A stretch of 64,000 nucleotides of DNA, from positions 62,001 through 126,000 of the forward strand of contig NZ_JACXXO010000009.1 of assembly GCF_017980685.1 (NCBI RefSeq), in the 5' to 3' direction. This document shows, piece by piece, positions 26,071 to 33,776 of this stretch (position 1 is its first letter; every line of letters begins with the position of its first letter). The notes beneath the pieces were generated by a model. It ran no database searches, was not told the DNA's origin, and saw only the letters and a list, made by a program, of their open reading frames with translations. Made by a program: the position numbers and the translations under genes. The stretch is from Pseudomonas iridis (GTDB lineage Bacteria > Pseudomonadota > Gammaproteobacteria > Pseudomonadales > Pseudomonadaceae).

Positions 26071-27958
26071 CACGGGCCGTAGCCTCCGCACTGATTGGGC
26101 TGGCGTATTCGGCCTTCAAACGTCCGTCCTGACCCAGAAGCCAGGCGTCCATGATCTGACGTACCACGGGCGCGGCGACGCCGGAACCGGACTCACCGTT
26201 CTCGACCATTACCGAAACAACAATTTTCGGGTCATCGGCCGGAGCGAAACCGACGAACAAGGCGTGGTCACGATGGCGTTCCTGAACCTTGGAGCGGTCG
26301 TATTTCTCGCCCTGCTTGATCGCCACGACCTGGGCCGTACCCGACTTGCCGGCGATACGGTATTGCGCGCCAATGGCCGCTTTGCGCGCGGTGCCCCGGG
26401 CGCCGTGCATCACTTGCTGCATGCCGTGGTTGACCTTGGCCCAGTCGGACGGATCGCGCAGGATAATGTCCGGTATCGGATTTTCGTCCACCGGCTGTAC
26501 CCCATCGAGGGATTTGGCCAGGTGCGGCCGGTTCCACACGCCTTTGTTCGCCACCAGTGCCGTGGCCTGAGCCAACTGCAGCGGGGTCGATTGCATGTAG
26601 CCCTGGCCGATCCCCAGAATCAGCGTTTCGCCCGGGAACCACGCCTGTTTACGGGTCGCGCGCTTCCACTCGCGGGAAGGCATCAGGCCGGGTGACTCTT
26701 CGAACATGTCCAGCGAAACCTTCCGACCAATGCCGAACTTGTTCATGTAAGTCGACAACCGATCAATACCGAGCTTGTGGGCCAGGTCATAGAAGTAGGT
26801 GTCATTGGAGCGCATGATCGCCATGTCGAGGTCGACGAAGCCGTCACCCGTGCGGTTCCAGTTACGGTATTTGTGATCGTAGTTGGGCAGCATGTAGTAG
26901 CCCGGGTCGAACACCCGGCTCGACGCGGTCACCACACCCGAATCGAGGCCGGCGATCGCCACGGCTGGCTTGATCGTCGAACCCGGCGGATACAGACCGC
27001 GCAGTACGCGGTTGAACAGCGGCCGGTCGATGGAATCGCGCAACTCGGCGTACGCCTTGAAGCTGATGCCGGTGACGAACAGGTTCGGGTCGAAGCTCGG
27101 CTGACTGACCATCGCCAGCACTTCGCCGGTTTTCGGGTCGAGTGCAACCACCGCGCCACGACGACCACCCAGTGCGGCTTCGGCGGCTTCCTGCAATTTG
27201 ATATCCAGACTCAGGACGATGTCCTTGCCGGGAATCGGATCGGTACGCTTGAGCACGCGCAGAACGCGGCCGCGAGCGTTGGTCTCGACTTCTTCGTAAC
27301 CCACCTGCCCGTGCAGTTCAGGCTCGTAGAAACGCTCGATGCCCGTCTTGCCGATGTGGTGGGTGCCGCTGTAGTTGACCGGATCGAGGCTTTTAAGCTC
27401 TTTCTCGTTGATCCGCCCCATGTAACCCACCGAGTGCGCAAAATGCGCGCCCTGCGGATAGTGACGGACCAGTTGCGCAACGACTTCCACGCCCGGCAGA
27501 CGGAACTGGTTCACCGCGATGCGGGCGATCTGTTCTTCGCTGAGTTCGAACAGGATCGGCACTGGCTCGAACGGCCGGCGCCCCTGGCGCATACGCTTCT
27601 CAAAGATCACCCGGTCTTCTGGCGTCAGTTCCAGCACTTCGACGATTACGTCGAGCACTTGCTGCCAGTCGCCGGAGCGCTCGCGGGTCATGCTCAGGCT
27701 GAAGCTCGGACGGTTGTCCGCCACCACCACGCCGTTGCGGTCGAAAATCAGCCCACGGGTCGGCGGAATCGGCTGCACGTGAACACGGTTGTTTTCCGAA
27801 AGCGTCGAGTGGTACTCGTACTGGATCACCTGCAAGTAATACAGCCGCGCAATCAACACGCAGATCAACAGCACGACGGCAACGGCCCCGAACACGACGC
27901 GGCTACGCACCAGGCGTGCGTCCTTTTCGTGGTCCTTGATGCGGATCGGCTGAGACAT
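26063..27958 (-). CDS. mrdA: Penicillin-binding protein 2
   Basis: A 631-residue class B PBP, the elongation transpeptidase that cross-links strands made by RodA. One N-terminal membrane helix (VVFGAVAVVLLICVLIARLYYL) precedes the pedestal domain (PPTRGLIFDRNGVVVADN). The transpeptidase domain carries S327-T-I-K330 (PPGSTIKPAVA), SND (MRSNDTYFYDLAHKLG) and KSGT (IAGKSGTAQVV). The ATG at 27958 begins MSQPIRIKDHEKDARLVRSR; the extra upstream frame overlaps rlmH and is not used. It is followed directly by rodA. Confidence 0.96.
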   Translation of the reverse strand: MSQPIRIKDHEKDARLVRSRVVFGAVAVVLLICVLIARLYYLQVIQYEYHSTLSENNRVHVQPIPPTRGLIFDRNGVVVADNRPSFSLSMTRERSGDWQQVLDVIVEVLELTPEDRVIFEKRMRQGRRPFEPVPILFELSEEQIARIAVNQFRLPGVEVVAQLVRHYPQGAHFAHSVGYMGRINEKELKSLDPVNYSGTHHIGKTGIERFYEPELHGQVGYEEVETNARGRVLRVLKRTDPIPGKDIVLSLDIKLQEAAEAALGGRRGAVVALDPKTGEVLAMVSQPSFDPNLFVTGISFKAYAELRDSIDRPLFNRVLRGLYPPGSTIKPAVAIAGLDSGVVTASSRVFDPGYYMLPNYDHKYRNWNRTGDGFVDLDMAIMRSNDTYFYDLAHKLGIDRLSTYMNKFGIGRKVSLDMFEESPGLMPSREWKRATRKQAWFPGETLILGIGQGYMQSTPLQLAQATALVANKGVWNRPHLAKSLDGVQPVDENPIPDIILRDPSDWAKVNHGMQQVMHGARGTARKAAIGAQYRIAGKSGTAQVVAIKQGEKYDRSKVQERHRDHALFVGFAPADDPKIVVSVMVENGESGSGVAAPVVRQIMDAWLLGQDGRLKAEYASPISAEATARDE

Positions 27959-27968
27959 GAGGGCAGGA

Positions 27969-28436
27969 TTACTTGTGGTAAGGGTGACCGGACAGCACGG
28001 TCCAGGCACGGTACAGCTGTTCGCCGATGAGGATCCGCACCAGCGGATGCGGCAAGGTCAGCGGCGACAACGACCAGCGCTGATCAGCGCGGGCACAGAC
28101 TTCCGGCGCCAGCCCCTCGGGGCCGCCAACCATGAAGTTGACCGTGCGCGAATCCAGCCGCCAACGGTCGAGTTCGACCGCAAGCTGCTCGGTGCTCCAG
28201 GGTTTGCCGTGGACTTCCAGCGTGACAACCCGCTCGTTCGGCCCGACCTTGGCCAGCATGGCTTCGCCTTCCTGGCGGATGAAACGGGCCACGTCGGCAT
28301 TCTTGCCACGGGTATTGAGCGGTATTTCCACCAGTTCCAGCGCCAGCTCGGACGGAAGACGCTTGGCATATTCATGCCAGCCTTCTTCCACCCACTTGGG
28401 CATGCGTGAACCGACGGCGATCAGTCGCAGTCGCAC
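27969..28436 (-). CDS. rlmH: 23S rRNA pseudouridine-1915 N3-methyltransferase
   Basis: A 155-residue SPOUT methyltransferase that methylates pseudouridine 1915 in helix 69 of 23S rRNA. Family segments are MRLRLIAVGSRMPKWVEEG at the start, VVTLEVHGKPWSTEQLA, the SAM-binding knot FMVGGPEGLAPEV, and the C-terminal RILIGEQLYRAWTVLSGHPYHK. Length is exactly typical. It lies 9 bases after rsfS and 10 bases before mrdA in the same direction. Confidence 0.97.
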   Translation of the reverse strand: MRLRLIAVGSRMPKWVEEGWHEYAKRLPSELALELVEIPLNTRGKNADVARFIRQEGEAMLAKVGPNERVVTLEVHGKPWSTEQLAVELDRWRLDSRTVNFMVGGPEGLAPEVCARADQRWSLSPLTLPHPLVRILIGEQLYRAWTVLSGHPYHK

Positions 28437-28445
28437 AGCAATCCC

Positions 28446-28940
28446 TTACAGCTGGTCTTTGTTGAGCTTGGTGAAATGCTCGTGTGTGTTTTCCGGGCTG
28501 TGGTGCTTGGCGTCTGCCGCACGGCTTTGCTCGGCACCGGCCCACAGGCGCTCCAGGTCGTAGAACTGACGCGCCGAGGCGGTCATCATGTGCACGATCA
28601 CCAGGTCGAGGTCGAGCAGCACCCAGTCGCTGTCGCCCTTGCCTTCTTCGCCCAGCGGCTTGGCGCCCTGCTTTTTGACTTCTTCGCGAACCTTGTCCAG
28701 CATCGCGTTGATCTGGCGATTGGAAGTACCGGTGGCGATGATCATGTAGTCAGTGATGCTCTGCTTGTCGCGAACATCGATGATCTGGATGTCTTGCGCC
28801 TTGACGTCTTCAAGAGCGGCAACAGCAAGCTTGACCAGTTCGTCGCCTTTGAGCGGCTCGTTGGTGTTGGCCACTTCCGGCAACGGCGCGCTTTTGAATG
28901 TGCCTTTACGTTTTACTTTAGGTAGATCTTTGTCAGTCAT
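28446..28940 (-). CDS. rsfS: Ribosomal silencing factor RsfS
   Basis: A 164-residue protein that binds L14 and prevents subunit joining when nutrients are scarce. The conserved core ALEDVKAQDIQIIDVRDKQSI, DYMIIATGTSNRQINAM, GEGKGDSDWVLLDLDLVIVHMM and YDLERLWAGAE is complete. It has about 40 extra N-terminal residues (basic, Pro-rich) and a 20-residue His/Asn-rich tail compared with shorter homologs. ATG at 28940 is used; the frame upstream to 28982 lacks similarity. It is between nadD and rlmH, the standard order. Confidence 0.94.
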   Translation of the reverse strand: MTDKDLPKVKRKGTFKSAPLPEVANTNEPLKGDELVKLAVAALEDVKAQDIQIIDVRDKQSITDYMIIATGTSNRQINAMLDKVREEVKKQGAKPLGEEGKGDSDWVLLDLDLVIVHMMTASARQFYDLERLWAGAEQSRAADAKHHSPENTHEHFTKLNKDQL

Positions 28941-29012
28941 ATAAAACTCGTTTTGCTCATATATTCGGCGGCTTGGCGACACGTGGATTCGTATCAGTTA
29001 AGCACGCCTTGT

Positions 29013-29702
29013 TCAGTTCGACGCACGGTATAGACCGTGCGCATCGATGTAGGCCAGGACCGCGTCGGGCACCAGGAAACGTACCGACTTACCGCTGGCC
29101 AGCAGTTGACGGATCTGGGTGGCAGAGACCGCGAGCGGTGTCTGCCAGACGAATGCAATCTGTCCGCTCGGCCCTTTCAGGGCCAGCGGGTCGCTCACCG
29201 AACGCGCTGCCAGCAGGTTGCGCAAGGCATCCGGCGGTTCGCTGTCGGCGTCCGGGCGCTGTAGCACCAGGATGTGGCAATGCTGGAGCAACTCTTCCCA
29301 GCGATGCCAAGTGGGCAGGCCGCAAAATGCGTCCCAGCCCAAAAGCAGAAAAACCTGGGTCTCGGCGGCCATTCCGGCACGCATCAACTCCAGGGTATCA
29401 ATGGTGTAGGACGGTTTGTCCCGCTGCAATTCGCAGGCATCCACCACCAGCGGCGGCACTCCGGCCACCGCGCACTCGACCATCGCCAACCGGTCCTGCG
29501 CCGACACCTGCGGCGTGCCGCGATGCGGCGGGCGCGCGCTCGGCATCAAACGCAACTCATCCAGCCCCAGCGCTTCGGCGACTTCCAGCCCACCGCGCAA
29601 ATGGCCGATGTGCACCGGATCGAACGTGCCACCCAGTACGCCAATGCGCAGAGGGCGGGGTTCGTTGCCGGGCGGCGGCGTTGTCAGGTCGAGGTCGGTC
29701 AA
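29013..29702 (-). CDS. nadD: Nicotinate-nucleotide adenylyltransferase
   Basis: A 229-residue enzyme that adenylates nicotinate mononucleotide to deamido-NAD. The nucleotidyl-transferase motif is GVLGGTFDPVHIGHLRGG, and the C-terminal VSATQIRQLLASGKSVRFLVPDAVLAYI contains the second phosphate-binding element. The start is uncertain. I take the TTG at 29702, which begins one base after the proA stop and gives TDLDLTTPPPGNEPRPLRIGVLGG. Longer starts inside proA (29735 or 29738) would add residues that look like proA in another frame. Coupling to proA is likely either way. Confidence 0.9.
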   Translation of the reverse strand: MTDLDLTTPPPGNEPRPLRIGVLGGTFDPVHIGHLRGGLEVAEALGLDELRLMPSARPPHRGTPQVSAQDRLAMVECAVAGVPPLVVDACELQRDKPSYTIDTLELMRAGMAAETQVFLLLGWDAFCGLPTWHRWEELLQHCHILVLQRPDADSEPPDALRNLLAARSVSDPLALKGPSGQIAFVWQTPLAVSATQIRQLLASGKSVRFLVPDAVLAYIDAHGLYRASN

Positions 29703-29703
29703 G

Positions 29704-30975
29704 TCAGACCGTCGCCTGGCCGCGCAACTGGCCATCACCGACCACGATGTACTTCTCGCAGGTCAGTCCTTCGAGGCCCACCGGGCCGCGGGCGTGCAGC
29801 TTATCAGTAGAAATGCCGATCTCGGCACCCAATCCGTATTCAAATCCATCGGCGAAGCAGGTCGGGGTGTTGATCATCACCGACGCCGAGTCGACTTCAG
29901 CCACAAACCGCCGGGTGTCAGCGAGGTTTTCGCTGACGATCGAGTCGGTGTGGTGCGATCCGTAATGGTTGATGTGTTCGATCGCCTGGTCCAGACCATC
30001 AACGACGCGGATCGACAGGATCGGCGCCAGATACTCGGTGTTCCAGTCGTCTTCACTGGCCGCCACGGCGTCGATGATCGCCCGGGTGCGCTCGCAGCCA
30101 CGCAACTCGACGCCTTTATCGCGGAACTGCGCCGCCATCGACGGCAGGAAATCCTTGGCAATTGTCTGATCGACCAGCAAAGTCTCCATCGCCCCGCAGA
30201 TGCCATAACGGTAAGTCTTGGCATTGAACGCGATGCGCTGGGCTTTGGGCAGATCGGCGTGGGCACTGACGTAAACGTGGCAGATGCCGTCCAGATGCTT
30301 GATCACCGGCACGCGGGCATCGCGGCTGATGCGCTCGATCAGGCCACGACCACCGCGCGGTACGATCACATCGACGTACTCGGGCATGGTGATCATCGCG
30401 CCAACCGCGGCGCGGTCAGTGGTTTCGACCACTTGCACGACGGCGGCGGGCAGTTCGGCCTCGGCCAGACCGCGCTGGATACACGCAGCAATCGCACGAT
30501 TGGAATGAATCGCCTCGGAGCCACCACGCAGGATAGTCGCGTTGCCGGACTTCAGGCACAGGCTGGCGGCATCGATGGTCACGTTGGGCCGGGATTCGTA
30601 GATGATCCCGATCACACCCAGCGGCACGCGCATCTTGCCGACCTGAATTCCCGACGGGCGAAAACTCATGTCACGGATCGCGCCGACCGGATCCGGCAGC
30701 GCAGCCACCTGACGCAGGCCGACGATCATGCCGTCGATGCGCGCCGGGGTCAGTTCCAGACGTTCCAGCAATGCCGGTTCCAGACCACTGGCGCGACCGG
30801 CGGCCAGATCCTGTTCATTGGCTGCCGCAAGCTCGGCGCGAGCCGCATCCAGTGCATTGGCCGCAGCCTGCAAGGCGCGGTTTTTCTGCGCGGTGCTGGC
30901 ACGGCCGATGACCCGGGAAGCTTCGCGGGCGGCGCGACCCAATCGGGTCATATAGTCAAGAACGGACTCAGTCAT
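29704..30975 (-). CDS. proA: Gamma-glutamyl phosphate reductase
   Basis: A 423-residue NADPH-dependent aldehyde-dehydrogenase-fold enzyme, the second step of proline synthesis. Motifs include LGVIGIIYESRPNVTIDAA, the RGGSEAIHSN segment, the catalytic-cysteine region KTYRYGICGAMETLLVD, and LGAEIGISTDKLHARGPVGLEGLT at the C-terminus. It is the first gene of the minus-strand block. ATG at 30975 is chosen over a weak upstream start at 30996. The proA-nadD-rsfS-rlmH-mrdA-rodA order is conserved in pseudomonads. Confidence 0.97.
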   Translation of the reverse strand: MTESVLDYMTRLGRAAREASRVIGRASTAQKNRALQAAANALDAARAELAAANEQDLAAGRASGLEPALLERLELTPARIDGMIVGLRQVAALPDPVGAIRDMSFRPSGIQVGKMRVPLGVIGIIYESRPNVTIDAASLCLKSGNATILRGGSEAIHSNRAIAACIQRGLAEAELPAAVVQVVETTDRAAVGAMITMPEYVDVIVPRGGRGLIERISRDARVPVIKHLDGICHVYVSAHADLPKAQRIAFNAKTYRYGICGAMETLLVDQTIAKDFLPSMAAQFRDKGVELRGCERTRAIIDAVAASEDDWNTEYLAPILSIRVVDGLDQAIEHINHYGSHHTDSIVSENLADTRRFVAEVDSASVMINTPTCFADGFEYGLGAEIGISTDKLHARGPVGLEGLTCEKYIVVGDGQLRGQATV

Positions 30976-31152
30976 GGTCTGCTGGGGTCTTGGCAAAGAG
31001 GAAAGCGGCAGATTATAGCTGTCGCGTCCCGGGACTAACAGCGGTGACGGGCGGATGGTCGAAATGGACTACAAATTGCCAACGTTCAGCGGTGATTAAG
31101 ACTCAAATTGTTATCATCGCGACCTCTTCAGCCCGGATAAACGTTGCCTGCC

Positions 31153-31848
31153 ATGTCCAACCTGACCGTTGCCAGCCAAGCCGAACGCCTGCCACAAGGG
31201 CTTGCGGACAGTTTTTTCGACCGTGACGCACAAACACTGGCGCGGGATCTGCTCGGCAAAGTCATCCGCCATCGGGTCGGCGATCTGTGGCTGAGTGCGC
31301 GAATCATCGAAACCGAAGCCTATTACTGCGCGGAAAAAGGCAGCCATGCGTCACTCGGCTACACAGAAAAGCGTAAGGCTTTGTTTCTGGATGGTGGCCA
31401 CATCTATATGTATTACGCACGTGGCGGCGATTCGCTGAACTTCAGCGCGCAGGGGCCGGGCAATGCCGTACTGATCAAATCGGCTTATCCGTGGGTCGAT
31501 GAAATCAGCGGCCCGGCGAGTCTGGCGCAGATGCTGTTGAACAACCCTGATGCGCAAGGTCGGCCGCGGCCATCGCAGAAGCTCTGCGCCGGGCAGACAT
31601 TATTGTGCAAGGCGCTGGGTTTGAAGGTGCCGATGTGGGACGCCAAGCGTTTTGATCATGAACTGTTGCTGGTAGAGGATACCGGACCGGCGCCCGCGCA
31701 GATCATTCAGACTACGCGTTTGGGTATTCCCCCTGGCCGTGACGAACACCTGATGTACCGCTTCGTCGACGCCGCCTATGCGCAATGGTGTACGCGGAAC
31801 CCGCTGCGCCGGGGTCAGGTCGAAGGCCGGGACTATTTCCTGCTGTAA
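31153..31848 (+). CDS. 3-methyladenine DNA glycosylase (AAG/Mpg family)
   Basis: A 231-residue base-excision enzyme of the AAG fold, which removes alkylated purines. Recognisable elements are ARDLLGKVIRHR, ARIIETEAYYCAEKGSHAS (catalytic Glu in IETEAY), DGGHIYMYYARGGDSLNFSA, and the C-terminal PLRRGQVEGRDYFLL. The family is usually called Mpg or YxlJ type in bacteria. ATG at 31153; a TTG nine bases upstream is possible. It is divergent from proA, with about 177 bases between. Copy 4 of the palindrome follows. Confidence 0.88.
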   Translation: MSNLTVASQAERLPQGLADSFFDRDAQTLARDLLGKVIRHRVGDLWLSARIIETEAYYCAEKGSHASLGYTEKRKALFLDGGHIYMYYARGGDSLNFSAQGPGNAVLIKSAYPWVDEISGPASLAQMLLNNPDAQGRPRPSQKLCAGQTLLCKALGLKVPMWDAKRFDHELLLVEDTGPAPAQIIQTTRLGIPPGRDEHLMYRFVDAAYAQWCTRNPLRRGQVEGRDYFLL

Positions 31849-31855
31849 ATAAAAA

Positions 31856-31935
31856 CCCCTGTAGGCGCTGCAGCAGGTTGCGATCTTTCGCTTTGAAGAT
31901 CAAAAGATCGCAGCCTGCGGCAGCTCCTACAGGGG
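31856..31935. repeat. Long palindrome of the gatcgcagcc family, copy 4 (diverged left arm)
   Basis: The right arm (31897-31935, gatcaaaagatcgcagcctg then cggcagctcctacaggggg) is canonical. The left arm (31856-31889) has drifted (gtaggcgctgcagcaggttgcgatcttt) but still pairs along most of its length. It separates two plus-strand genes. Confidence 0.8.
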
Positions 31936-31961
31936 GCAATCAATGAAATGGAGTTTTTGGT

Positions 31962-33278
31962 ATGGGCCCATGGCTCGATAGCGTGACCGGGTGGCTGGCG
32001 GCCAACCCACAGTGGCTGGCCGTCGCGGTGTTCATTGTGGCTTTTGTCGAATGCCTGGCAATTGCCGGTTTAATCGTGCCCGGCACGGTGTTGCTGTTTG
32101 CCGTCGCGGTGCTGGCCGGCAGCGGCGCACTGTCGTTGAGCGAAACCCTGTTGCTGGGTTTTCTTGGCGGCATTCTCGGCGATGTAATCTCGTACTTCGT
32201 CGGTCGGCATTTCCACCAGAACATCCGCAGATTGCCGGGGTTGCGCCATCATCCTGAGTGGATGAGCGGCGCCGAAAGCTATTTCCAACGTTATGGCATT
32301 GCCAGTCTGTTGGTCGGGCGCTTCATCGGGCCGCTGCGACCGATGCTCCCGATGGTCGCTGGCATGTGCGATATGCCCTTCCCCCGCTTCGCCGCCGTCA
32401 GCCTGCTGGCCTCGGCCGGCTGGACACTGGCCTATCTGCTGCCGGGCTGGGCCACGGGCGCGGCATTTCGTCTGCCACTGCCCGAAGGTTTCTGGCTGGA
32501 AGCGGGGATCGTCGCCGGCAGCATCGCGGCGATGGTCGGCCTCAGTGTCAACAGCAGCCTGCGCCGCCATCGCCGCGCAACGGTCTGGATCAGCAGCATG
32601 AGCCTGTTGATTCTGATCGGCCTGTTCATCGGCTTTCCGTACCTGACGTCACTCGATCAGGGTGTGATGACACTGGTGCAGGAACATCGCCAACCGGTGC
32701 TGGATGAAATCGCGGTCACCTTCACCTTGATCGGCGAGTTCCGCAACATGCTGATGTTCAGCGCCCTGCTGATTGGCCTGTTGCTGCTGTGCCGACAGTG
32801 GCGCCACGCCATTTTCGCTGGCGGCACCCTGCTCTTCACCGCACTGGCGAACACCGCGACCAAACAGTTTTTCGCCCGTGTACGCCCGGAAGTGCTGACC
32901 GACCCTATTACCAGCTTCAGCATGCCCAGCGGCCATTCATCGGGCGCATTCGCGCTGTTCCTGACCCTCGGCGTGCTGGCCGGGCGCGGGCAACCGCCAC
33001 GTCTGCGCCTGACCTGGCTGCTGATCGCCTGCATACCCGCGCTGTCGATTGCCCTGTCGCGGGTGTATCTGGGCGCGCATTGGCCGACCGACATACTGGC
33101 CGGCGCCATGCTGGCGTCTTGCGTGTGCGCGGCGGCGTTGTGGTTGAGTCAGCGCAAAACCCCGTTGAACGCCATGCCGTTCAAAGTCTGGTGGCTGGTT
33201 CTGCCGGCGCTGGTGGCGTTGTTCAGCTTTTTTGCTTTGCGCCATCTGCCCCATACCCTGGTGCGATACGCCTACTGA
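31962..33278 (+). CDS. DedA-PAP2 fusion membrane protein
   Basis: A 438-residue polytopic protein. Residues 1-190 form a DedA/SNARE-associated domain (VAFVECLAIAGLIVPGTVLLF, GGILGDVISYFVGRHFHQ, RFIGPLRPMLPMVAGM). Residues about 205-438 form a PAP2 phosphatase with the three-part active site: K301QFFARVRP, PSGH325 and SRVYLGAH373WPTD. DedA proteins move lipids such as undecaprenyl phosphate across membranes, and PAP2 enzymes dephosphorylate lipid pyrophosphates, so coupled handling of a lipid carrier is plausible but not shown. The start ATG at 31962 lies behind aatggagttttt. No partner gene is adjacent. Confidence 0.9.
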   Translation: MGPWLDSVTGWLAANPQWLAVAVFIVAFVECLAIAGLIVPGTVLLFAVAVLAGSGALSLSETLLLGFLGGILGDVISYFVGRHFHQNIRRLPGLRHHPEWMSGAESYFQRYGIASLLVGRFIGPLRPMLPMVAGMCDMPFPRFAAVSLLASAGWTLAYLLPGWATGAAFRLPLPEGFWLEAGIVAGSIAAMVGLSVNSSLRRHRRATVWISSMSLLILIGLFIGFPYLTSLDQGVMTLVQEHRQPVLDEIAVTFTLIGEFRNMLMFSALLIGLLLLCRQWRHAIFAGGTLLFTALANTATKQFFARVRPEVLTDPITSFSMPSGHSSGAFALFLTLGVLAGRGQPPRLRLTWLLIACIPALSIALSRVYLGAHWPTDILAGAMLASCVCAAALWLSQRKTPLNAMPFKVWWLVLPALVALFSFFALRHLPHTLVRYAY

Positions 33279-33776
33279 CGGCGCCGGGCCCTTCGGCGTC
33301 ATCGGGCATAATTTCGTCTCAACATCATACTTCGCTCTCCCGGCCAGCCCCGGAGAGCGTTGTTGTCTGCCCGTCGGCGACTGTTCATCCACGCATCTGA
33401 CGGCGAATGGCAGCGCCCGAACTTGCGTATAAAAACCGCGTTACATATCAATAGGGCAAATTCAACTTCGGCACTTTCACAATTTCACTATTCAATTAGA
33501 TTGGTGCGCGAACTTCCTGAGTTATCGCTCAAAAGCATCATGAACAATCAATGTCGTTCAATAACATCTCGACATCACTTCATGTGCCTGCGGACAGACT
33601 TTCCGTTTCAAACAATTAAATGATCGACAAGGATTTCATGCGCCCAAAAACCCGCGCACCGGGCAACCAGGTCGCATGCGTCGAAGACATTGTTTTGGCC
33701 GTAACAGGGAGTTTACCGATTGCAACACGTCGGCACTTAGCCGCCACTTAACAGCAACCATTCAAAGGATTGAATT
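33279..33776. other. AT-rich gap upstream of the toxin-like gene
   Basis: 498 bases between the DedA-PAP2 gene and the GTG at 33777. The first 30 bases form an imperfect hairpin (tgacg-gccg with cggcgtca, about 33276-33301) that may end the upstream transcript. From about 33420 to 33620 the sequence is visibly richer in A and T than anything nearby, which fits a promoter region or horizontally acquired DNA. A short reading frame at 33638-33751 is listed separately. I cannot fix a promoter. Confidence 0.5.
33638..33751 (+). CDS. Possible small leader ORF before the toxin-like gene
   Basis: ATG at 33638 follows caagga with a 4-base spacer and opens a 37-codon frame: MRPKTRAPGNQVACVEDIVL, then AVTGSLPIATRRHLAAT. 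It ends 25 bases before the GTG of the large gene. An in-frame ATG also occurs at 33620. The product resembles nothing I know and the frame could be chance. Confidence 0.25.
   Translation: MRPKTRAPGNQVACVEDIVLAVTGSLPIATRRHLAAT

Noticed and set aside
33360..33623. 87-codon frame in the AT-rich gap before the toxin-like gene
   Set aside because: No ribosome site or family pattern; composition like non-coding sequence.
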